Source: JAENWD01 sp963837165
GTDB lineage: Bacteria > Acidobacteriota > Vicinamibacteria > Vicinamibacterales > JAENWD01
Assembly (NCBI GenBank): GCA_963837165.1
Contig: CAWIMD010000004.1
Span: 558,001-622,000, forward strand
Direction: 5' to 3'
DNA: 64,000 bases
Shown here: positions 56,461 through 64,000 of the stretch, piece after piece
Layout: each line of letters begins with the position of its first letter
Numbering within the stretch: position 1 is the first letter of the stretch
The notes under the pieces: model-generated
Seen by the model: the letters and a program-made list of their open reading frames with translations, nothing else
Told to the model about the DNA's origin: nothing
Databases searched by the model: none
Translations under genes and position numbers: made by a program

Positions 56461-57723
56461 ATGACGACGACTCGACTGATAGCGATTGCCGTGATCTACC
56501 TGGTGTCGGCGCTGGCCTGGGGCACCCTGGGCGCATCCCTCGTCGCGCGGACGGGCGAGTCGGACGCCCGACTGGGCCGCGAGGTGACCCAGCTCTGGGG
56601 CGGGCGCCACCGCCAGGCCGCGCCTCGCGTGTGGGTGGAGCGGCCGCGGGAGGTGACCGAGCAGGTGCCGGTCTCCCAGCATGAGTCGTCGGCCTCGACG
56701 TGGAAGTCCGTCACCAGGACGGTCGTGGACCAGGCACCCGTCCGTCTCGACAAGAGCCGCATCGCGGTCGATCTCGGCCTGGCGCACCGGCAGAAGGGCC
56801 TGCTGTGGTACGACACGTACCGCGTCGGATTCCACGGTCGCTACGCGGCCATCAACCCCGACGCTGTCGAGCGGACCGTGGGAGTCGAGTTCCGCTTCCC
56901 GTCGGCCGACGCCCTGTACGATGGCTTCGACTTCCGGGTGAACGGCAGCCCGGCACCGCCGGCGGACCTGTCGAAGGGAATCACCACGCGCGTCGCGGTC
57001 CCCCCGGGCGGGCAGGTCGAGATCGAGATCCGCTACAGGTCGCGCGGTCTCGACGACTGGGCCTACGCGTTCGCCGAGACCGGCGTCGGCGAGGTGTCCG
57101 ACTTCGAGCTGGTCGCGACGACGAACGTCAGGGGCGTGGACTTCCCCGCCGGCAGCGTGTCGCCGTCGGAGGAAGCGCCCATTCCGGGCGGGTGGCGGCT
57201 CACGTGGCGCTTCGATCACCTCGTCACGGGCCAGCACATCGGGATCGACCTGCCGAATCTGCAGAACCCCGGTCCGCTGGCCGCCCGCATCACCGCCTTC
57301 GCGCCGATCGCCCTGCTGTTCTTCCTCGCGGTCACCATCGTGGTCGGCGTGCTGGGCGGTTTCAGCCTCCACCCGATGAACTACGCGTTCGTCTCGGCCG
57401 GCTTCTTCGCGTTCCACCTGCTGCTGGCGTACCTGGTGGATCACATCTCCATACACCTGGCGTTCGCCATCTCGTCGGCCGTGAGCGTCCTGCTCGTGGT
57501 GTCCTACCTTCGGCTCGTCGCCGGCACGCGCTTCGCCGTGGCGCGCGCGGGGCTCGCGCAGCTGATCTTCCTCGTGCTCTTCAGCTACAGCTTCTTCTTC
57601 GAGGGATACGCCGGCCTCACGATCGCGATTGGGGCGGTCCTCACGCTGTTCGTGCTGATGCAGGCGACGGCGCGCGTGGACTGGGGCTCGGTGTTCTCGG
57701 CACGGGCCGGGCGGGAGGCGTGA
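56461..57723 (+). CDS. CreD-like inner-membrane protein
   Basis: ATG 56461 has GGAGG 7-8 nt upstream; 420 residues. One N-terminal helix precedes a ~230-residue beta-rich outer domain. The C-terminal part has about five helices with the CreD-like pattern GFSLHPMNYAFVSAGFFAFHLLLAY. CreD is an envelope-stress protein of the CreBC system; here no creBC is seen. Its stop overlaps the uppS start by one base. Confidence 0.72.
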   Translation: MTTTRLIAIAVIYLVSALAWGTLGASLVARTGESDARLGREVTQLWGGRHRQAAPRVWVERPREVTEQVPVSQHESSASTWKSVTRTVVDQAPVRLDKSRIAVDLGLAHRQKGLLWYDTYRVGFHGRYAAINPDAVERTVGVEFRFPSADALYDGFDFRVNGSPAPPADLSKGITTRVAVPPGGQVEIEIRYRSRGLDDWAYAFAETGVGEVSDFELVATTNVRGVDFPAGSVSPSEEAPIPGGWRLTWRFDHLVTGQHIGIDLPNLQNPGPLAARITAFAPIALLFFLAVTIVVGVLGGFSLHPMNYAFVSAGFFAFHLLLAYLVDHISIHLAFAISSAVSVLLVVSYLRLVAGTRFAVARAGLAQLIFLVLFSYSFFFEGYAGLTIAIGAVLTLFVLMQATARVDWGSVFSARAGREA

Positions 57724-58430
57724 TGCACACCGCCATCATCATGGACGGCAACGGCCGGTGGGCCGCGGCGCGTGGCCTCCCGCGCTCGGCAGGGCACGAG
57801 CAGGGCGTGCGCCGCGTGCGTGAGATCGTCGAGGCCTCGCCGGGGCTCGGCATCCGCGCGCTGACGCTGTACGCGTTCTCCGCCGACAACTGGAAGCGGC
57901 CTCGGGCGGAAGTCGCAATGCTCCTGGCGCTCTTCGACCGTTATCTGCGGACCGAGACAGCGGTGCTCGTCGAGGCCGGCGTCCGACTTCGCGGCGTCGG
58001 CCGGCGGGACCGGCTGACGCCGGCGCTCCGCGGGTCGCTCGAGCGCGTCGAGGCGGCCACCGCGCAGGAGTCCCGCCTGGAGGTCCGCCTGGCCATCGAC
58101 TACTCGGGGCGCGAGGCCATCCGCCTGGCTGCCGCGGCCTGGGCCGCGGCAGGTGCCGAGCCGGGCTCGTTCGAGCGCCGCGTCGGCAGCGGCCGGGGTG
58201 CCATCGACCCGGCCCCCGACGTGGACCTGCTGGTTCGCACCGGCGGCGAGCAGCGGCTCAGCGACTTCCTGCTGTGGGAATGCGCGTACGCCGAGCTGTG
58301 GTTCACCCCGACCGCGTGGCCCGACTTCTCGCCCATCGATCTGGCATCGGCCGTGGCGGCGTTCAGGCGGCGGGAGCGCCGGTTCGGCGGCCTGTCGTCG
58401 CAGGGAGGGGCGGCGTGCATGCGGGGCTGA
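57723..58430 (+). CDS. uppS: Undecaprenyl diphosphate synthase
   Basis: ATG 57723, 235 residues. IIMDGNGRWAAARGLPRSAGH holds the catalytic Asp8; FSADNWKRP and the C-terminal RTGGEQRLSDFLLWECAYAEL are conserved. It makes the C55 lipid carrier for peptidoglycan and for the glycan island. It converges on alr with a 29-nt gap and no clear terminator. Confidence 0.95.
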   Translation: MHTAIIMDGNGRWAAARGLPRSAGHEQGVRRVREIVEASPGLGIRALTLYAFSADNWKRPRAEVAMLLALFDRYLRTETAVLVEAGVRLRGVGRRDRLTPALRGSLERVEAATAQESRLEVRLAIDYSGREAIRLAAAAWAAAGAEPGSFERRVGSGRGAIDPAPDVDLLVRTGGEQRLSDFLLWECAYAELWFTPTAWPDFSPIDLASAVAAFRRRERRFGGLSSQGGAACMRG

Positions 58431-58459
58431 AGCCCCGCGGCACCGCGTCACCGCGTCGG

Positions 58460-59602
58460 CTACGCGCGCGAGTTGTAGACGCGCTCGATGCGGCTGCCGA
58501 GCCGGCACAGGATCTCCCACGGAATCGTGCCGATCGACGCGGCCATCTCGCGCACGTCGATGCGCTCGTTCCCCTGCCGGCCGAGAATCACCACCTCGTC
58601 GCCGGGGTAGGCTTCGATGTCGGTCATGTCGATGAGCAGCATGTCCATGCAGACCGCGCCCACGATCGGCGCCCGCCGCCCGCGGACGATGACGGCGCCG
58701 TTGCCGGCGAGGCGCATGTCGATGCCGTCGGCGTAGCCGGCGGGCACGACGGCAATCCGCGTGGGGCGATCGGCCACGAAGTGCGCGCCGTAGCTGACGC
58801 TCTCGCCGGGCCGGATGTGCTTCACGGCCACGACGTGGCTGCGCAGCGACAGCGCCGGCACGAGGTCGAGCGTGGACGCCAGCGGCGGCGGCACCAGACC
58901 GTACAGGAGCAGCCCCGGGCGGACCAGGTCGTACCAGACGCGAGAGTCGCGCAGCAGCGCGGCGCTGTTGGCGGCGTGCACGAGCGGCGGCTGGATGCCG
59001 CCGGCGGCCAGCTCCGCGCGCACGCGCTCGAACCGCTGTCGCTGCACCTCCATCAGCGGATGCTCGGGCATGTCCGCCGTCGCGAAGTGCGTGTAGAGGC
59101 CCGCCAGCTCGAGGTTGGGGCTGCCGGCGAGTGGCGGCAGCGTGCGTGACAGGTTGTCGTGCCGCAGCCCCAGCCGGTTCATGCCCGTGTCGATCTTCAG
59201 GTGGTAACGGAGGCGGACGCCGCGGCGCTCGGCCGCCTCCTGGAGCGCCCTGCCCGCCGACGGCGTGGACACCGTTGGCGTCAGGCGGTAGTCGAACACG
59301 CCGGTGACGTCGCTCACGCCGAGCGCGCCGAACACGAGGATCTCCGCGCGCAGGCCGGCCCGGCGGAGCGAAACGGCCTCCTCGATGTCGGCGCAGGCGA
59401 CCATCGTGGCACCCGCGCGCTCGAGGGCCAGCGCCACCGGGCCGGCGCCGTGGCCGTAGGCGTTCGCCTTCACGACGGCGAGGATGCCCGGAGGCCGCGC
59501 ACCCTCGACCGCGGGCGGCTCGGCGGCCAGGAAGCGGCCGATCTCCCGGAAGTTGTGCGCGACCGCGTCCAGGTCGACGTCGGCAATCGTCGATCGGACC
59601 AC
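58460..59602 (-). CDS. alr: Alanine racemase
   Basis: GTG 59602 begins 2 nt after the dnaB stop with GGAG 5-6 nt upstream; 380 residues. The PLP lysine is in VVKANAYGHGA (about residue 45); SVSYGAHF carries the catalytic Tyr; KIDTGMNRLG is conserved. Makes D-alanine for peptidoglycan. The longer frame upstream of 59602 is a dnaB shadow. Confidence 0.94.
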   Translation of the reverse strand: MVRSTIADVDLDAVAHNFREIGRFLAAEPPAVEGARPPGILAVVKANAYGHGAGPVALALERAGATMVACADIEEAVSLRRAGLRAEILVFGALGVSDVTGVFDYRLTPTVSTPSAGRALQEAAERRGVRLRYHLKIDTGMNRLGLRHDNLSRTLPPLAGSPNLELAGLYTHFATADMPEHPLMEVQRQRFERVRAELAAGGIQPPLVHAANSAALLRDSRVWYDLVRPGLLLYGLVPPPLASTLDLVPALSLRSHVVAVKHIRPGESVSYGAHFVADRPTRIAVVPAGYADGIDMRLAGNGAVIVRGRRAPIVGAVCMDMLLIDMTDIEAYPGDEVVILGRQGNERIDVREMAASIGTIPWEILCRLGSRIERVYNSRA

Positions 59603-59604
59603 GG

Positions 59605-60951
59605 CTACTCCGGGCGATACGTGAGGTTCTGGAACCGCGTGTACTCGCGCAGGAAGGCGAGGTTCACCGTGCCGGTCGGGCCGTTCCGCTGCTTGGCGAT
59701 GATGAGCTCGGCCGTGCCCTTCTCCTCTTCCTTGCAGTCCGGGTACATCTCCGGCCGGAAGATCATCAGCACCACGTCGGCGTCCTGCTCGAGCGCGCCC
59801 GACTCGCGCAGGTCCGACAGCAGCGGGCGATGGTCGGAGCGCGCCTCGGGCGCGCGGCTCAGCTGCGAGAGCGCCAGGACCGGGACGCTCAGCTCCTTCG
59901 CGAGGCCTTTGAGGCCGCGGGAGATGGCGGCCAGTTCGAGCGTCCGGTTGTCGAAGCGGCCGCGCCCGGTCATCAGCTGCAGGTAGTCCACCACGAGCAG
60001 GCTCAGCCCATGCTCGGCGGCCAGGCGGCGCGCTTTCGCGCGCATCTCGAGGACGCCCAGCCCCGGCGTGTCGTCGATGTAGATCGGCGCCTCGCTCAGC
60101 CGGCTGATGCCGGTGGACAGCCTGTCGTAGTCCCGCTGGCCGATATGGCCGGTCTGCAGCTTGTGGGCATCGATCTGCGAGACCGACGTGAGCAGGCGGA
60201 TGAAGAGCTGTTCCTTCGACATCTCGAGGCTGAAGAAGCCGACGGTCAGCCCGTGCTCGAGCGAGGCGTGCTCGGCCATGTTCAGCACGAGGCTGGTCTT
60301 GCCCATCGAGGGCCGGGCCGCGACGATCACGAGGTCCGACGGCTGCAGGCCGCGCATCAGGCCGTCGAGGTCCACGAAGCCGGTCGGAACGCCGGTGATC
60401 AGCTTCTTGTGCTCGAAGATCTGCTCGATCTTCGGCAGGCTCTCGTCCACGATCTGGCGCATCGAGACGAAGCCGACGCGCGCGCGGTCCTCGGCGATGG
60501 AGAAGATCGTCTTCTCCGCATCGTCGAGGATGACGTTGGGGTCGTCTTCGGCCTCCCACGCGCGCTCGGCGATCACGGTGCTGGCGTGGATCAGCGCGCG
60601 GAGCGTGGACTTCTCCTTGACGATGCGCGCGTAGTACTCGACGTTGGTGGACCGGGGTACGCCGTCGACGAGCGAGGCGATATAGGCGGGACCGCCGACG
60701 TCCTCGAGCTCGCCGGCCTGCGCCAGCGCCTCCTTGAGCGTGATGAGATCGATGGCCTCGCTGCGCTCGCCGAGGACGATCATCTTCTCGAAGATGCGGC
60801 GGTGCGCGTCGCGGAAGAAGTCTCCGGGGCGGACGATCTCGACGGCGTAGTTGAAGGCTTCGTTGTGAATCAGGACGGCGCCGAGCACCGACCGTTCGGC
60901 TTCGAGATTGTGCGGCAGCGCACGGGCCGGAGCGGCGACGGTGTCTGGCAT
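59605..60951 (-). CDS. dnaB: Replicative DNA helicase
   Basis: ATG 60951, 448 residues. N-terminal domain (LPHNLEAERSVLGAVL), Walker A RPSMGKTSL, and the later motifs VVDYLQLM and the arginine-finger region. No intein is present. Follows rplI as in the common rpsF-rpsR-rplI-dnaB order. Confidence 0.96.
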   Translation of the reverse strand: MPDTVAAPARALPHNLEAERSVLGAVLIHNEAFNYAVEIVRPGDFFRDAHRRIFEKMIVLGERSEAIDLITLKEALAQAGELEDVGGPAYIASLVDGVPRSTNVEYYARIVKEKSTLRALIHASTVIAERAWEAEDDPNVILDDAEKTIFSIAEDRARVGFVSMRQIVDESLPKIEQIFEHKKLITGVPTGFVDLDGLMRGLQPSDLVIVAARPSMGKTSLVLNMAEHASLEHGLTVGFFSLEMSKEQLFIRLLTSVSQIDAHKLQTGHIGQRDYDRLSTGISRLSEAPIYIDDTPGLGVLEMRAKARRLAAEHGLSLLVVDYLQLMTGRGRFDNRTLELAAISRGLKGLAKELSVPVLALSQLSRAPEARSDHRPLLSDLRESGALEQDADVVLMIFRPEMYPDCKEEEKGTAELIIAKQRNGPTGTVNLAFLREYTRFQNLTYRPE

Positions 60952-61037
60952 GGCAGGGCGATCCTAGCACGCCGTTACGAGGGGGCGATGACGAGCGAGC
61001 GCGCCAGTCGTCTGTGGCGCGCCCGCCGTCCCGAGCG

Positions 61038-61484
61038 TCAGTCCTGCTTGACGACGGCCACCTTCAGCGTGGCCGTGACGTCGCGGTGCAGCCTCACCGG
61101 CACGCTGAACTCGCCGAGCGTCTTGATCGGCTCCTCCAGCTGAATCTTGCGGCGATCGAGATCGAGGCCCTTCTCGCCGAGCGCGTCGGCGAGGTCCGCC
61201 GTCGTGACCGACCCGTACAGGTGCTCGGTCTCGCCGACGCGGCGCGCGATCGTCAGCTCCAGCTGGCCGATGCGCGTGGCGAACGCCTCGGCCTGCTGGC
61301 GCTCTTCCAGCTCCCGGACCTCGGCCTTCCGGTGTTCGCTCTGGATGATCTTGCGGTTGCCGGGAGTCACCAGCAGGGCCAGCTTGCGCGGCAGGAGGTA
61401 GTTGCGCGCGTATCCGGCCGCGACTTTCACCACCTCGCCGCGCCGGCCGAGATTGTCCACGTGCTCACGAAGAATGACGTCCAT
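61038..61484 (-). CDS. rplI: Large ribosomal subunit protein bL9
   Basis: ATG 61484, 148 residues. The N-terminal rRNA-binding domain (MDVILREHVDNLGRRGEVV, GYARNYLLPRKLA) and the long helix to the C-domain are typical. It is 27 nt after rpsR. Confidence 0.96.
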   Translation of the reverse strand: MDVILREHVDNLGRRGEVVKVAAGYARNYLLPRKLALLVTPGNRKIIQSEHRKAEVRELEERQQAEAFATRIGQLELTIARRVGETEHLYGSVTTADLADALGEKGLDLDRRKIQLEEPIKTLGEFSVPVRLHRDVTATLKVAVVKQD

Positions 61485-61511
61485 GGTCCTGATCCTCGAA
61501 GGGCGCCCGGG

Positions 61512-61811
61512 TCAGTCCGCCAGGTACGGCAGCATGGCCAGCACCCGCGCCCGCATGATCGCCACGCGCAGCTTGCGCTGGTGCTTCGCGCACGTACCCG
61601 AGATGCGGCGCGGCAGCACCTTGGCGCGCTCGGGGACGAACGAAGCCAGCAGCTTCACGTCCTTGTAGTTGATGTCGTCGATCTTGTCCGCGCAGAACTT
61701 GCAGACCTTGCGGCGGCGGAAGAGCGTCCGCCGCTGACCGCCCGATCGCTCGCGGGTGGACGACGCGCGCCCACGACTCCCGCTGCCCGACTTCCTGCTT
61801 CCGGTCGCCAT
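61512..61811 (-). CDS. rpsR: Small ribosomal subunit protein bS18
   Basis: ATG 61811, 99 residues, with an extended Ser/Arg-rich N-terminus. RRRKVCKFCADKIDDINYKD and the ISGTCAKHQRKLRVAIMRAR core are conserved; the CxxC may be a partial zinc site. Follows rpsF with a 2-nt gap; no ssb lies between them. Confidence 0.95.
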   Translation of the reverse strand: MATGSRKSGSGSRGRASSTRERSGGQRRTLFRRRKVCKFCADKIDDINYKDVKLLASFVPERAKVLPRRISGTCAKHQRKLRVAIMRARVLAMLPYLAD

Positions 61812-61813
61812 GA

Positions 61814-62260
61814 CTACGCCTCCGCTCTTTCCGAGTCACCCGAGTCGTCGTCGCCCGAGGACGGCCGCTCGGACGGATCGGGCTGCGGCGGCAGGCCCCG
61901 GGCCACGCGGCGCCGTGACTGGAACGCCTGCCGGCGCGTTCGCGTGCGATCGACCACGCGCTGTTCGTCGTCCACGCGGACGATCAGGTGGCGGATGACC
62001 TGGTCGGTCACCTTCAGCCGGCGATCCAGCTCCTTCATCAGCTCGCCCCCGCCCTCGAGCACCTCGAGGACGTAGACGCCTTCCTTGTGATGGCCGATCT
62101 CATAGGCGAGCTTCCGCCGGCCCCAGTTGTCGGTCTTCACGAGGACACCCTGCAGGCGCTGGGCGATCTGCTCGACCTGCTCGTGCACGGCCGCGACCTG
62201 TTCCTCGGTCGCCTCCGGGTTCACGATGTACACGAGCTCATACGTGCGCAGTGCGCTCAT
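61814..62260 (-). CDS. rpsF: Small ribosomal subunit protein bS6
   Basis: ATG 62260, 148 residues. The ferredoxin-like fold (YELVYIVNPEATEEQ, WGRRKLAYEIGHHKEGVYVL) is followed by a long acidic, Ser/Asp-rich tail, the site of glutamylation in enterobacteria. bS6-bS18 often autoregulate through a leader structure, and the leader here has strong hairpins. Confidence 0.95.
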   Translation of the reverse strand: MSALRTYELVYIVNPEATEEQVAAVHEQVEQIAQRLQGVLVKTDNWGRRKLAYEIGHHKEGVYVLEVLEGGGELMKELDRRLKVTDQVIRHLIVRVDDEQRVVDRTRTRRQAFQSRRRVARGLPPQPDPSERPSSGDDDSGDSERAEA

Positions 62261-62326
62261 TGCGGCTCCCTCTGGACGTTGCAACCACGCGGTCCCGCTC
62301 CGGAACCGCTGAACGGCCGCCGGTCG

Positions 62327-62399
62327 CGCGCCGTACGGCGCGGCCGGAGGCAAGGAGTCAAGTTCGACGTTCGGCCCGCCTTCGCCCGCTTTCGCGGGC
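62327..62399 (-). promoter_or_regulatory. Structured rpsF leader
   Basis: A perfect 16-bp palindrome CGCGCCGTACGGCGCG (62327-62342) and a hairpin GCCCGC-GAAA-GCGGGC (62384-62399, minus-strand GNRA tetraloop) lie in the 158-nt pth-rpsF gap. bS6-bS18 binding leaders occur before rpsF in many bacteria; I cannot confirm the conserved bulge. Confidence 0.4.
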
Positions 62400-62418
62400 T
62401 GCGGCGAGACGACCCGTA

Positions 62419-63045
62419 TCAGGATTGACCGTCCTTCGTGCTGCCGGCCTCTTCTTCCGGCAACGTCTGCTGTCCGGCTTTCGCGGCGTCCGCGTTGAAC
62501 CGGTTCATCACGCCCTCGATCCCGTCCGCCAGAAACGTTTCCACCGCGTCGGCCGCCCGCACGATGGCCTCGTCGATCACGGGCCGTTCGTCGGCGTCGA
62601 ACCTGGCCAGCACGTGGTCCGCCAGATCGCGCCGCTCGTCGCCGCGTCCGACCCCCACGCGCAGCCGCGCGTACTGCTCGGTACCCAGCTGCTCGGCGAT
62701 CGACTTCAACCCATTGTGCCCGCCCGACGATCCGCCCGGCCTCGCCCGCAGCCGTCCGAGCGGCAGGTTCACGTCGTCGGTGACGACGAGCAGGTCCGGC
62801 GTCTCGATCCGGTAGTACCGCACCAGCGCGCTGACGGCGCCGCCGCTCAGGTTCATGAACGTGAGCGGCTTCACCAGGAGCATGGGCGCCGGCGCCCGCA
62901 CCCGGGCGACCAGCGCGTCGGCGGGAGCGCTCTCGAACGCCGCGCCCGCGCGCCGCGCCACTTCGTCGGCCACAAGGAAGCCCACGTTGTGGCGGGTGTC
63001 CCGGTACTTCGCGCCGGGATTGCCCAGCCCGACGACCAGCTTCAG
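62419..63045 (-). CDS. pth: Peptidyl-tRNA hydrolase with probable CTG start
   Basis: 208 residues if started at CTG 63045-63043, the codon aligned with the usual Met of MKLVVGLGNPG. No ATG, GTG or TTG occurs near it in frame, and the CTG overlaps the rplY stop as CTGA, like the ATGA/GTGA overlaps elsewhere here. Catalytic His is in RHNVGF; KPLTFMNLSGGAV and GGSSGGHNGLKSI are conserved. Rescues peptidyl-tRNA from drop-off. Confidence 0.88.
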   Translation of the reverse strand: MKLVVGLGNPGAKYRDTRHNVGFLVADEVARRAGAAFESAPADALVARVRAPAPMLLVKPLTFMNLSGGAVSALVRYYRIETPDLLVVTDDVNLPLGRLRARPGGSSGGHNGLKSIAEQLGTEQYARLRVGVGRGDERRDLADHVLARFDADERPVIDEAIVRAADAVETFLADGIEGVMNRFNADAAKAGQQTLPEEEAGSTKDGQS

Positions 63046-63713
63046 CTCTTCGCCTCGTCCTTCTCGGTCTTGCCCTTCTTGATGACCTCGGGCTCCGCCG
63101 TCGCCGTCGGCGTGACGGCGACCTCGGCCGCCGGCGCCTCCTCGACACGCAGCGCCACGACGTGCACGAGCATCGTGTCGGGCTCGCTGACCGGCGTCCA
63201 CTTCGCGCCCTGCGCCACGTCGCGGATGCGGATGCCCTGGCCCATCATCAGCTCGGTGACGTCCACTTCGACATGCTCGGGGATGTCCGCCGGCAGGCAC
63301 TCGACCTCGAACTGGCGGGTGACGAAGTCGAGCACGCCGTTCTGCTGCTTGACGCCGCGCGCCTCGCCCTTGACCGTGACGGGCACGGTCACCGTCAGCT
63401 TGCGGTCCATCGCGACGCGGTACAGGTCGGCGTGGAGCAACGCGTGCGTGACCGGGTGGAGCAGGAAGTCTTTGACGAGCACCCGAGTGGCCTCGCCGTC
63501 CAGCTCGAGCGAGATGATGGTGTTGGCGCCGGACTCGGAGTGCAGGATCCGCGAGAGTGCCTTCGGATCCACCGTTACCGAGACCGCCGGCCCGATGCCG
63601 CCGCCCGCAACCGGCCCGTACAGGACCGCCGGCAGCCGCCCGGCCGCGCGATGACGCCGCGCCTCGTTCTTGCCCTTGTCCGCCCGCTTCTCTGCCTGCA
63701 GTGTCGCTTCCAT
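63042..63713 (-). CDS. rplY: Large ribosomal subunit protein bL25 (CTC-type)
   Basis: ATG 63713, 223 residues, the long form with a TL5-like C-terminal domain. The N-terminal 5S-rRNA-binding part has RRHRAAGRLPAVLYG and the KDFLLHPVTHALLHADLY signature; the C-terminus is an Ala/Pro/Lys-rich tail. Sits between prs and pth, a common order. Confidence 0.95.
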   Translation of the reverse strand: MEATLQAEKRADKGKNEARRHRAAGRLPAVLYGPVAGGGIGPAVSVTVDPKALSRILHSESGANTIISLELDGEATRVLVKDFLLHPVTHALLHADLYRVAMDRKLTVTVPVTVKGEARGVKQQNGVLDFVTRQFEVECLPADIPEHVEVDVTELMMGQGIRIRDVAQGAKWTPVSEPDTMLVHVVALRVEEAPAAEVAVTPTATAEPEVIKKGKTEKDEAKS

Positions 63714-63729
63714 GAGGACCTCTTGCCGA

Positions 63730-63776
<47 letters not shown>

Positions 63777-63779
<3 letters not shown>

Positions 63780-64000
63780 CACAAACAGCGAAGAGACCGA
63801 GGTCTCCTCGTGGATGCTGCGGATCGCCTGCCCGAGCAGGCGCGCCACCGACAGCACCTGAATCTTGCCGCACTGCAGCCGCTCGTCCGTCATCGGGATC
63901 GTGTTGGTCACGATCAGCGTCTCGAGCGCGGACCTCTCGATGCGCTCGAGCGCCGGTCCCGACAGGACCCCGTGCACGGCGCACCCCATGACGCGGGCGG
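63777..64000 (-). CDS. prs: Ribose-phosphate pyrophosphokinase, 5' part missing
   Basis: Only the last ~74 residues are in the window. GVLSGPALERIERSALETLI and VTNTIPMTDE, then VARLLGQAIRSIHEETSVSSLF, match the C-terminus of PRPP synthetase. It makes PRPP for nucleotides and amino acids. The stop codon lies inside a heptamer array. Likely first of the prs-rplY-pth operon. Confidence 0.88.

Noticed and set aside
59603..60970. Upstream extension of alr over dnaB
   Set aside because: It reads dnaB out of frame; alr homology begins at GTG 59602.

Overview
The window reads as chromosomal DNA of a GC-rich bacterium, most likely an acidobacterium (class Vicinamibacteria or a relative). The evidence is strong G/C-ending codon use, many GTG starts, PEGA-domain signalling proteins, a bactofilin, and an RpoB with an inserted pair of Cys-rich zinc ribbons that I associate with acidobacterial RpoB. 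The assignment is an inference from gene content, not a database result.

Region 1 (1-4.5 kb, minus strand) is the str operon: rpsL, rpsG, fusA and tuf, with tuf cut by the window edge. A sigma70-type promoter (4425-4454) and a leader of about 320 nt precede rpsL. Region 2 (4.5-13.0 kb, minus strand) is a seven-gene phospho-signalling operon: PP2C phosphatase, soluble Ser/Thr kinase, membrane FHA protein, small FHA protein, membrane kinase with PEGA repeats, TPR/NHL-like lipoprotein, and a PEGA-PDZ protein broken by a one-base frameshift. Most genes overlap by ATGA or GTGA, so they are probably made together. The operon lies between rpoC and rpsL.

Region 3 (13.2-27.9 kb, minus strand) is the transcription/translation core: a four-tRNA operon (Thr-Tyr-Gly-Thr) leading to a second tuf, then rpmG, tRNA-Trp, secE, nusG, rplK, rplA, rplJ, rplL, rpoB and rpoC, ending in a rho-independent terminator. 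Many gaps here carry 7-bp tandem repeat arrays placed directly after stop codons.

Region 4 (28.0-47.0 kb, both strands) is a surface-glycan island. It has an ABC-2 exporter pair, about ten GT2/GT4 glycosyltransferases (several fused to each other or to methyltransferase-like domains), a TMTC-like GT-C protein with TPRs, a VanZ-like membrane protein, and a very large GT2 - methyltransferase-like - polysaccharide deacetylase - radical SAM/SPASM fusion (also frameshifted near its start). It probably builds and exports a lipid-linked polysaccharide by an ABC-dependent route.

Region 5 (47.0-56.3 kb, minus strand) is housekeeping: a winged-helix membrane regulator, radA, a PIN/TRAM protein, a PlsC-type acyltransferase, bactofilin, a B3/4-domain protein, ispD, ispF, gltX and rlmB, reading on toward the glycosyltransferases. 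Region 6 has a plus-strand pair (CreD-like protein and uppS, 56.5-58.4 kb) facing a minus-strand operon (58.5-64 kb): prs (partial), rplY, pth, rpsF, rpsR, rplI, dnaB and alr.

Best leads for something undescribed: the multidomain glycan enzyme at 41459-44891; the heptamer arrays tied to stop codons, two of which form a composite palindromic element with a shared core; and the kinase/phosphatase/FHA/PEGA operon between rpoC and rpsL. No CRISPR array, phage, integrase or transposase gene was seen.
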